Source: an uncultured Collinsella sp.
GTDB taxonomy: Bacteria; Actinomycetota; Coriobacteriia; Coriobacteriales; Coriobacteriaceae
Direction: 5' to 3'
Length of the DNA: 11,007 nt
Assembly: GCA_900552295.1 (NCBI GenBank)
Contig: URZB01000025.1
Span: forward strand, 1 to 11,007
Of this stretch, positions 1-5,503 are shown piece by piece. The notes beneath the pieces were generated by a model, which searched no databases, was not told where the DNA came from, and saw only the letters and a list, made by a program, of their open reading frames with translations. Positions within the stretch are counted from its first letter, which is position 1; each line of letters opens with the position of its first letter. A program made the translations under genes and the position numbers.

Positions 1-41
1 GAGCCTTATCGTCGGCAGCGTCAGATGTGTATAAGAGACAG
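1..41 (+). other. Nextera (Tn5) sequencing adapter left on contig end
   Basis: Positions 23-41 are the 19-base Tn5 mosaic end. Positions 9-22 are the rest of the Nextera read-1 adapter. Positions 1-8 (GAGCCTTA) match, from memory, an i5 index of the Nextera XT v2 set (S521). This is library sequence and not part of the genome; genomic DNA starts at 42. Confidence 0.98.
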
Positions 42-290
42 CTGATAGATAAACCATAAGAAATAAAACTGAGATGATTATAACGAAATGACGACCGAAC
101 ACCCCCATAAATCGACCGTATGCCGAATTAGAAGTTCATTTTTTGCGGTAAAAACGGTATATGAAAAACTTTATCAACCGTTCTGACCGCTGCTATCTGG
201 GCGATATTTCAGTTTGACGATGCGCCGAAGAAAAAACGTTTTATCAATGTTGAGCATCACACGGTCTGCATCGTTGCACTCGAGCCGTGT
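42..290. other. Non-coding AT-rich upstream region, no gene recognised
   Basis: This stretch is clearly richer in A and T than the coding DNA that follows. It contains A/T runs around 139-154 and 231-245, and no frame gives a recognisable protein. Two weak dyads are visible: AACGGT at 153-158 with ACCGTT at 177-182, and ACACGG at 259-264 with CCGTGT at 285-290. The end of an upstream gene could lie in the first bases, but the adapter junction prevents a decision. It is most simply read as the distal part of the promoter region of the Ca2+ ATPase gene. Confidence 0.5.
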
Positions 291-302
291 TTCCAATTGG
301 AA
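291..302. promoter_or_regulatory. Perfect 12-bp palindrome, candidate operator
   Basis: TTCCAATTGGAA is its own reverse complement. It sits four bases ahead of a candidate -35 element (307-312), where a dimeric regulator could control the ATPase gene. No regulator family is assigned. Confidence 0.35.
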
Positions 303-306
303 TGTT

Positions 307-336
307 TTGGCTAGACGCGCCGCTTTGGGGTACCAT
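307..336 (+). promoter_or_regulatory. Candidate promoter of the Ca2+ ATPase gene
   Basis: TTGGCT (307-312) and TACCAT (331-336) are separated by 18 bases. The -10 keeps the three most conserved positions (TA....T), while the -35 matches only TTG. Transcription would begin near 343, giving a leader of about 110 nt that starts almost exactly at the stem-loop at 346-376. The assignment is by eye and tentative. Confidence 0.3.
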
Positions 337-345
337 AGCTCCACT

Positions 346-376
346 ATCAACTGCCGCTCAGCACGGCAGCCTTGAT
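346..376 (+). promoter_or_regulatory. Stem-loop in the ATPase leader
   Basis: ATCAA (346-350) pairs with TTGAT (372-376), and CTGCCG (351-356) pairs with CGGCAG (364-369) around a 7-base loop. A two-base CC bulge (370-371) lies on the 3' side. The result is an 11-bp stem. No U-run follows, so it is not an intrinsic terminator. It may form part of a structured leader with the hairpin at 388-447. Confidence 0.5.
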
Positions 377-387
377 GAGCCCTTGCC

Positions 388-447
388 CTTCTCCTGGGAA
401 TTATGATCGGGCATCAATCTGCTGAGTGGCCCGAATCCCAGGAGGGG
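388..447 (+). promoter_or_regulatory. Hairpin that buries the ribosome binding site of the Ca2+ ATPase gene
   Basis: CTCCTGGGA (391-399) is an exact reverse complement of TCCCAGGAG (436-444). Two G-U pairs and one C-G pair extend the stem to 388 and 447. An inner stem pairs TCGGGC (407-412) with GCCCGA (429-434). The Shine-Dalgarno sequence AGGAGGGG (440-447), seven bases ahead of the ATG at 455, lies entirely in the outer stem. In the folded form the ribosome site is closed, so translation may depend on a ligand, ion, protein or temperature that opens it. No known riboswitch class was recognised. Confidence 0.6.
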
Positions 448-454
448 ACTCTAT

Positions 455-3136
455 ATGCAAAAGGAATACCTGTCCGCCGCGGCGGAGGTACTCAGCGACC
501 AAGGTGTCGATGAGGACCTCGGCCTGAGCAACGACGAGGCGTCGTCGCGCCTCGCCAAGACAGGCCCTAACAAGCTCGAGGAAGCCGAGAAGACGCCGTT
601 GTGGAAGCGCTTCTTTGAGCAGATGGCCGACCCCATGGTCATCATGCTGATCGTTGCCGCCGTCATCAGTGCACTCACGGGCATGGTCAAGGGTGAGGCG
701 GACTTTGCCGACGTCGCCATCATCATGTTCGTCGTTATCGTCAACTCGGTGCTGGGCGTGGTTCAGGAGGCCAAGAGCGAGGAAGCTCTCGAGGCATTGC
801 AGGAGATGAGCGCGGCGCAGTCCAAGGTTCTGCGCGACGGCAAGCTCGTGCACCTGCCGAGTGCCGAGCTCGTGCCTGGCGATGTGATCATGCTCGAGGC
901 GGGCGACTCCGTCCCGGCCGACTGCCGCGTGCTCGAGAGCGCCACGATGAAGATCGAAGAGGCTGCACTCACCGGCGAGTCCGTGCCTGTCGAGAAGCAT
1001 GCCAACGTGATCGAGCTCGCCACCGGCACCGACGACGTGCCGCTCGGCGACCGCAAGAACATGTGCTACATGGGTTCCACCGTGGTGTACGGTCGCGGTC
1101 GCGCCGTCGTGGTCGGTACCGGTATGAACACCGAGATGGGCAAGATTGCCGGCGCCCTGGCCGAGGCCAAGGAAGAGCTCACGCCGCTGCAGGTGAAGCT
1201 TGCCGAGCTCAGCCGCATCCTCACTATCATGGTTATCGTCATCTGCGTCGTCATCTTTGGTGTCGACATCATCCGCCACGGCGTGGGCAACGTTCTCACC
1301 GATCCGACCGCGCTGCTCGACACCTTTATGGTCGCTGTCTCGCTCGCCGTCGCTGCCATCCCCGAGGGCCTGGTCGCCGTCGTGACTATCGTGCTTTCGC
1401 TCGGCGTGACCAAAATGGCCAAGCGCCAGGCGATTATCCGTAAGCTTTCCGCCGTCGAGACCCTTGGCTGCACACAGACCATCTGCTCCGACAAGACCGG
1501 TACCCTTACCCAAAACAAGATGACCGTCGTCAAGCACGAGCTCGCCGCGCCTAAGGAGAAGTTCCTGGCCGGCATGGCTCTGTGCTCCGATGCCCAGTGG
1601 GACGAGGAGCTGGGCGAGGCCGTGGGCGAGCCGACTGAGTGCGCGCTCGTCAACGACGCCGGCAAGGCGGGGCTCACCGGCCTTGCCGCCGAGCACCCGC
1701 GTGTGGGTGAGGCCCCGTTCGACTCTGGCCGCAAGATGATGTCCGTGGTCGTCGAGACCCTGGACGGCGAGTATGAGCAGTACACCAAGGGCGCGCCCGA
1801 CGTGGTGATCGGCCTGTGCACCCATATCTACGACGGCGACAAGGTCGTTCCGCTGACCGAGGAGCGTCGTGCCGAGCTCGTGGCCGCCAACAAGGTCATG
1901 GCCGACGAGGCCCTGCGCGTGCTGGCGCTGGCAAGCCGCACCTACACCGAGGTCCCGAGCGACTGCAGCCCCGCTGCGCTCGAGCACGACCTGGTCTTCT
2001 GCGGCCTGTCCGGCATGATTGACCCTGTCCGCCCCGAGGTCGCCGACGCCATCCGCGAGGCCCACGATGCCGGTATTCGCACCGTCATGATCACGGGCGA
2101 CCACATCGACACCGCCGTGGCCATCGCCAAGCAGCTGGGCATCGTCACCGATCGCAACCATGCCATCACCGGTGCCGACCTCGACCGCATGAGCGACGAG
2201 GAACTCGACGCGCACATCGAGGACTACGGCGTGTACGCCCGCGTTCAGCCCGAGCACAAGACCCGCATCGTCGAGGCTTGGAAGTCGCGCGACCAGATCG
2301 TGGCCATGACGGGCGACGGCGTCAACGACGCCCCGTCCATCAAGCGCGCCGACATCGGCGTTGGCATGGGCATCACCGGTACCGACGTCACCAAGAACGT
2401 CGCCGACATGGTGCTTGCCGATGACAACTTCGCTACCATCATCGGTGCCTGCGAAGAGGGCCGTCGCATCTACGACAACATCCGCAAGGTCATCCAGTTC
2501 CTGCTTTCGGCTAACCTTGCCGAGGTCTTCTCGGTGTTCATCGCCACGCTCATCGGCTTTACCATCTTCCAGCCGGTGCAGCTGCTGTGGGTGAACCTGG
2601 TCACCGACTGTTTCCCCGCGCTCGCGCTGGGCATGGAGGACGCCGAGGGCGACATCATGAAGCGCAAGCCGCGCAACGCCAAGGACGGCGTCTTTGCCGG
2701 ACATATGGGTCTGGACTGCGTGGTCCAGGGCCTAATCATCACCGTGCTGGTGCTGGCGAGCTTCTTTGTGGGCGTGTACTTTGACATGGGCTACATCCAC
2801 ATCGCCGATATGATCGCCGGCAATGCCGACGAGGAAGGCGTGATGATGGCGTTCATCACGCTCAACATGGTCGAGATTTTCCACTGCTTCAATATGCGCA
2901 GCCGTCGTGCGTCGCTGTTCACCATGAAGAAGCAGAACAAGTGGCTGTGGGCTTCCGCCGCGCTGGCACTGGTGCTGACGGTGATCGTGACCGTGCAGCC
3001 GACGCTTGCCGAGATGTTCTTTGGCCCCGTGACGCTTGAGCTCAAGGGCGTTCTTGCCGCGCTGGGTCTGGCCTTCCTGATCATCCCGCTTATGGAGATC
3101 TACAAGGCGATCATGCGCGCGGTGGAGAAGGAGTAG
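455..3136 (+). CDS. P-type Ca2+-transporting ATPase (type IIA, SERCA/PMCA-like)
   Basis: This 893-residue membrane pump probably exports Ca2+ from the cytoplasm at the cost of ATP. An N-terminal cation-ATPase domain precedes M1-M2. The actuator motif TGES is at 173-176, PEGL of M4 at 303-306, the phosphorylation motif DKTGT starts at D346, the nucleotide-binding KGAPD starts at K445, and TGDGVND is at 619-625, followed by M5-M10. Ca2+ ligands known from SERCA are all present: E304 (M4), N687 and E690 (M5), N714, T717 and D718 (M6), and E807 (M8). This favours Ca2+ over other cations and suggests two ions per cycle. The ATG follows a strong AGGAGGGG at seven bases. The gene is monocistronic, ending at the terminator at 3293-3327. 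Length is normal for the family. Mn2+ transport is a less likely alternative. Confidence 0.95.
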   Translation: MQKEYLSAAAEVLSDQGVDEDLGLSNDEASSRLAKTGPNKLEEAEKTPLWKRFFEQMADPMVIMLIVAAVISALTGMVKGEADFADVAIIMFVVIVNSVLGVVQEAKSEEALEALQEMSAAQSKVLRDGKLVHLPSAELVPGDVIMLEAGDSVPADCRVLESATMKIEEAALTGESVPVEKHANVIELATGTDDVPLGDRKNMCYMGSTVVYGRGRAVVVGTGMNTEMGKIAGALAEAKEELTPLQVKLAELSRILTIMVIVICVVIFGVDIIRHGVGNVLTDPTALLDTFMVAVSLAVAAIPEGLVAVVTIVLSLGVTKMAKRQAIIRKLSAVETLGCTQTICSDKTGTLTQNKMTVVKHELAAPKEKFLAGMALCSDAQWDEELGEAVGEPTECALVNDAGKAGLTGLAAEHPRVGEAPFDSGRKMMSVVVETLDGEYEQYTKGAPDVVIGLCTHIYDGDKVVPLTEERRAELVAANKVMADEALRVLALASRTYTEVPSDCSPAALEHDLVFCGLSGMIDPVRPEVADAIREAHDAGIRTVMITGDHIDTAVAIAKQLGIVTDRNHAITGADLDRMSDEELDAHIEDYGVYARVQPEHKTRIVEAWKSRDQIVAMTGDGVNDAPSIKRADIGVGMGITGTDVTKNVADMVLADDNFATIIGACEEGRRIYDNIRKVIQFLLSANLAEVFSVFIATLIGFTIFQPVQLLWVNLVTDCFPALALGMEDAEGDIMKRKPRNAKDGVFAGHMGLDCVVQGLIITVLVLASFFVGVYFDMGYIHIADMIAGNADEEGVMMAFITLNMVEIFHCFNMRSRRASLFTMKKQNKWLWASAALALVLTVIVTVQPTLAEMFFGPVTLELKGVLAALGLAFLIIPLMEIYKAIMRAVEKE

Positions 3137-3138
3137 GT

Positions 3139-3255
3139 CGAAAGGCCATCCTTCCCACCGGCCCGACCGCCTGCGGGGTTTCTTCTTCGCTGGTCCTCGC
3201 GCTTCGCGCTGCGGGATCGCTCAGAAGAAACCCCTCCCGGCGGGCGGGCCTTCGG
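3139..3255. repeat. Long imperfect palindrome, possible intergenic repeat element
   Basis: GGGGTTTCTTCT (3175-3186) pairs perfectly with AGAAGAAACCCC (3223-3234). GGCCCGACCGCC (3160-3171) pairs with GGCGGGCGGGCC (3239-3250) with one mismatch. The apex (3192-3218) folds further around GCGCTTCGCGC. The right flank GGCCTTCG (3247-3254) can also pair with CGAAAGGCC (3139-3147), with one bulged A. No T-run follows either arm, so it is not a typical intrinsic terminator. It resembles REP-type or miniature palindromic elements, but only one copy is in the window, so its repeat status is inferred. Confidence 0.55.
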
Positions 3256-3292
3256 ATAACCTCTCGGGACCATGAGCTGAGGGAAAGTATGT

Positions 3293-3327
3293 GAGTCGGT
3301 CGAGCGTTTGCTCGACCGGCTCTTTTT
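3293..3327 (+). terminator. Strong intrinsic terminator after the Ca2+ ATPase gene
   Basis: A 13-bp stem (3293-3305 with 3310-3322, one G-U pair) closes a GTTT loop and is followed directly by TTTTT (3323-3327). It lies 156 bases after the ATPase stop codon. It separates the ATPase gene from rsgA. Confidence 0.9.
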
Positions 3328-3364
3328 GATTTAGGGCTTTGCCCGGCCAGCTCTTTTTGATTTA
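3316..3364 (+). repeat. Duplicated terminator tail
   Basis: CCGGCTCTTTTTGATTTA (3316-3333) recurs as CCAGCTCTTTTTGATTTA (3347-3364), 31 bases later with one change. The second copy is preceded only by a four-base-pair hairpin (GGGC 3334-3337, GCCC 3341-3344), so it looks like a decayed or partial copy of the terminator. Confidence 0.7.
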
Positions 3365-3368
3365 AAAT
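3339..3368 (+). promoter_or_regulatory. rsgA: Candidate promoter of rsgA
   Basis: TTGCCC (3339-3344) and TAAAAT (3363-3368) are 18 bases apart. The -10 differs from consensus at one position. Initiation would fall near 3375, about 30 nt ahead of the GTG start. The promoter overlaps the duplicated terminator tail, so the two genes are insulated within a very short space. Confidence 0.45.
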
Positions 3369-3406
3369 ACCTGCTCAGTTGTGATTTATGGTGCTGGGAG
3401 GCGCTT

Positions 3407-4591
3407 GTGGGCAAGGCTAAGGCTAAAGCGAAGAAAAAGACGACGGGGGCGCGGGCTAAGCGCGATCGTCGTCGGAAGCTTGCGACCGAGGCCCCCGCAT
3501 CAGCCGAGGAGCTGCTGGCAAACGTGCCGGGACTCGACGCGCTGCAGGATGTTCCGGCGTTCGATGACCTGCCGGTCGATGAAGCTCAGCAGGCGGCATT
3601 TGACGACTTTTGCGCACATGCCGAGGAGCCCGAGCAGATGCAGCTTGGCGCCGTGGTGCGCTTGGATCGCGGGTTTCCGCTGGTGGCGACTGCCGATGAC
3701 GCCTTCCGCGCCGAGCATGCCGTGGGGTTTGCCAAGTCGCGCGGCGAGGACGAGGTCCTGCTGCCTGCCGTGGGCGACCGTGTGGCGGTGCGCCGCGCTC
3801 CCGGGCACGATATGGGCGTGATTGAGTGCGTGCTGCCACGCCGTACGAGCTTTGAGCGTTGGCGCGGCCGTGCCCGTGGAGAGCGCCAGGTGCTCTGCTC
3901 CAACGTGGATAGCGTGCTAATCGTGCAGGCGCTCGGTGCCGGTGAGGTGCTGCTCGACCGCGTGGCGCGCTCGCTGGTGTTGGCGCTCGACTGCGATGCC
4001 GAGCCGGTGGTGGTGCTCACCAAAGCTGACCGCTGCGATGCCGAGGAGCTCGAGCGCGATCTGGACCGCGTGCGCCGCCTAGTGGGCCCGGACGTGCGCG
4101 TGATCGTGACGTCTTCTGCCGAGGGCCGCGGCCTGGACGAGGTCCGTGCCTGCGTGCCTGCCGGGAGCTGCGCCATGATTCTGGGCGAGTCGGGTGCCGG
4201 CAAGTCGACGCTGCTCAATGCACTGCTGGGCCACGATACGTTGGCGACCGGCGGTGTGCGCGAACGCGACGACCAGGGCCGTCACACTACCGTCGCGCGC
4301 GTGATGGTGGCGCTGCCGGGCGACGCCGGCGTGATCGCCGATGCCCCGGGCCTGCGCAGCCTACCGCTCGTGGGTCACGAGCGGGGTCTGGCGTGCGCCT
4401 TCCCCGAGATTGTCGAGGCATCGCACGCGTGCCGGTTTGGCGATTGCACGCATACCCATGAGCCGGGCTGCGCCGTTCGCGAGGCCGAGGACGCCGGGCA
4501 GATCGACAGCCTGCGTCTGGAAACGTTCCAAAACCTGGCGTCATCCATGCGCGTGAGCGCTCAAATGCTCGATCCCGATGTCCATCTGTAA
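3407..4591 (+). CDS. rsgA: Ribosome small-subunit-dependent GTPase A (RsgA/YjeQ)
   Basis: This circularly permuted GTPase of 394 residues acts in late maturation of the 30S subunit. An OB-fold region spans about 79-155. The G motifs come in permuted order: G4 TKAD at 205-208, G5 around TSSAEG, G1 GESGAGKST at 260-268, and G3 DAPG at 312-315. The C-terminal zinc site has the family spacing CX4CXHX5C: C342, C347, H349, C355. The GTG start is chosen because GGGAGG (3396-3401) lies five bases upstream and no better start follows. The protein is longer than typical (about 300-350) because of its N-terminus, where a Lys/Arg-rich stretch (2-24) is followed by an acidic stretch to about 78. The basic tail may touch rRNA (inference). 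It has its own promoter and terminator. Confidence 0.95.
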   Translation: MGKAKAKAKKKTTGARAKRDRRRKLATEAPASAEELLANVPGLDALQDVPAFDDLPVDEAQQAAFDDFCAHAEEPEQMQLGAVVRLDRGFPLVATADDAFRAEHAVGFAKSRGEDEVLLPAVGDRVAVRRAPGHDMGVIECVLPRRTSFERWRGRARGERQVLCSNVDSVLIVQALGAGEVLLDRVARSLVLALDCDAEPVVVLTKADRCDAEELERDLDRVRRLVGPDVRVIVTSSAEGRGLDEVRACVPAGSCAMILGESGAGKSTLLNALLGHDTLATGGVRERDDQGRHTTVARVMVALPGDAGVIADAPGLRSLPLVGHERGLACAFPEIVEASHACRFGDCTHTHEPGCAVREAEDAGQIDSLRLETFQNLASSMRVSAQMLDPDVHL

Positions 4592-4608
4592 TTGATTTTT
4601 CCTATGAC

Positions 4609-4643
4609 AGCCGTCTCCCAACTGTTCGGGAGACGGCTTTTTT
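4609..4643 (+). terminator. Intrinsic terminator after rsgA
   Basis: AGCCGTCTCCC (4609-4619) pairs perfectly with GGGAGACGGCT (4628-4638) around an 8-base loop, and six T residues (4638-4643) follow. It begins 17 bases after the rsgA stop codon and separates rsgA from the Tad operon. Confidence 0.93.
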
Positions 4644-4673
4644 GCTGCGGAAAAGCCTCGAAACATGCAGTTT

Positions 4674-4789
4674 GCTGACGTGCTGACCAAAACCTTGCCA
4701 CGAGCTTGACGGGCTGGTCAGCTTTTGGTCAGCGATTGGTTTGACATCGAAAACCAAGATCGCGATTGCGCCGCTTTGCACTCTGACCA
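4674..4789 (+). promoter_or_regulatory. Half-site cluster and -35-like element upstream of the Tad operon
   Basis: GCTGACCAAAA (4682-4692) and TTTTGGTCAGC (4723-4733) form a perfect 11-bp inverted repeat 30 bases apart. TGGTCAGC occurs at 4715-4722 and again at 4726-4733, 11 bases apart, which places both copies on the same face of the helix. Further partial copies are GCTGAC at 4674-4679 and CTGACCA at 4783-4789. A perfect TTGACA (4741-4746) lies just downstream, but no convincing -10 is found at 16-18 bases. An activated or unusual promoter is possible. The binding protein is unknown. Confidence 0.45.
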
Positions 4790-4797
4790 CCCAGACA

Positions 4798-4830
4798 ATG
4801 GTGGTACGGGCATTCGCCCGGCACTGCCAT
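4798..4830 (+). promoter_or_regulatory. Stem-loop abutting the ribosome binding site of the first Tad gene
   Basis: CGGGC (4807-4811) and GCCCG (4816-4820) pair around ATTC. The stem continues outwards with eight more pairs (4798-4805 with 4823-4830, two of them G-U) after a small internal bulge. It ends immediately before the Shine-Dalgarno GAGAGGAG (4831-4838), leaving that site exposed. It may shield or position the leader for translation. Confidence 0.4.
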
Positions 4831-4843
4831 GAGAGGAGCGGCC

Positions 4844-5503
4844 GTGAACAAGAGCAAGCGCATCGCCATCAGTCTGGTCGCGGGCGTGCTCGCTGCTCTG
4901 CTCTGCATGGTTTACGGCTCGTCGATCCGCTCGCAAGCCGAACAGGTCCAGGCTGAGACCTTGGCCAAGTACGGTGGCGATCGCGTCGAGGTATGCGTCG
5001 CGGCGCGCGATATCGATGTGGGCGAGACCCTCGATGAGACCAATGTCATAACCCAGGAATGGCTGACGAGTTTGCTGCCGCGTGACGCGGCGACCGAGCT
5101 GCGCCAGGTACGCGGCGACGTGACGACTTCACGTATTCCCAAAAACGCCGTGATCTGCAATGTCTACACCAAGGCCGAGAGCCACAAGCTCGAGGTGCCT
5201 AAGGGCAAGGTCGCCGTTTCGGTGGCGGTCGATGCCGAGCACTCGGTCGGCGGTGCCACGGGCGTGGGCAGCTATGTGGACGTGTACGTGCAAAAAGATG
5301 GCGTAACCGATCGACTGTGCGGCGCGCACGTGATCGATACCAGTGAGAATTCCGGTGCCACGCGCGAGGGCAAGATCGAATGGGTGACGCTGGCGGCTGA
5401 CCCCGAAGACGTCAAGGAACTGCTGGGAGCCTCGGGCAAGGGAACGGTCAGCTTGACGATTCCCGCCACGGCGCGCGGCAAAAAGAGCGGAGGCGACGAG
5501 TGA
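4844..5503 (+). CDS. CpaB/RcpC-like SAF-domain Flp pilus assembly protein
   Basis: This is a 219-residue protein with a short basic N-terminus, one membrane segment (about 7-25) and a SAF-like domain. The SAF domain begins near residue 48 with a VCVAARDIDVGETLDETNV stretch, and a CpaB/RcpC-type beta-rich C-terminal region follows. The GTG at 4844 is preferred over the ATG at 4829 because GAGAGGAG (4831-4838) lies five bases ahead of the GTG, while the ATG has no ribosome binding site. In diderms this family works with the outer-membrane secretin. No secretin is expected or seen here, so its role is probably on the outer face of the membrane or the cell wall (inference). It is the first gene of the Tad operon and its TGA overlaps the ATG of tadZ. 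Confidence 0.8.
   Translation: MNKSKRIAISLVAGVLAALLCMVYGSSIRSQAEQVQAETLAKYGGDRVEVCVAARDIDVGETLDETNVITQEWLTSLLPRDAATELRQVRGDVTTSRIPKNAVICNVYTKAESHKLEVPKGKVAVSVAVDAEHSVGGATGVGSYVDVYVQKDGVTDRLCGAHVIDTSENSGATREGKIEWVTLAADPEDVKELLGASGKGTVSLTIPATARGKKSGGDE

Noticed and set aside
307..447. yybP-ykoY (Mn2+) riboswitch upstream of the P-type ATPase
   Set aside because: The family often precedes cation pumps and CTTTGGGG at 323-330 looked suggestive, but the conserved GGGGAGUAG element and the paired partner loop are not found.
401..2704. Very long open frame (767 codons) on the minus strand opposite the Ca2+ ATPase gene
   Set aside because: It is the antisense shadow of a GC-rich gene with strong codon bias. 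The translation is repetitive Asp/His/Gly/Leu-rich with no recognisable domain, and the plus strand carries every P-type ATPase motif.
3160..3250. Reading the long palindrome as the ATPase terminator
   Set aside because: Neither arm is followed by a T-run, and a textbook terminator lies just downstream at 3293-3327.
4829..4843. ATG at 4829 as start of the CpaB-like gene
   Set aside because: No Shine-Dalgarno sequence precedes it, whereas GAGAGGAG is well placed for GTG at 4844 and the resulting N-terminus looks like a normal signal anchor.
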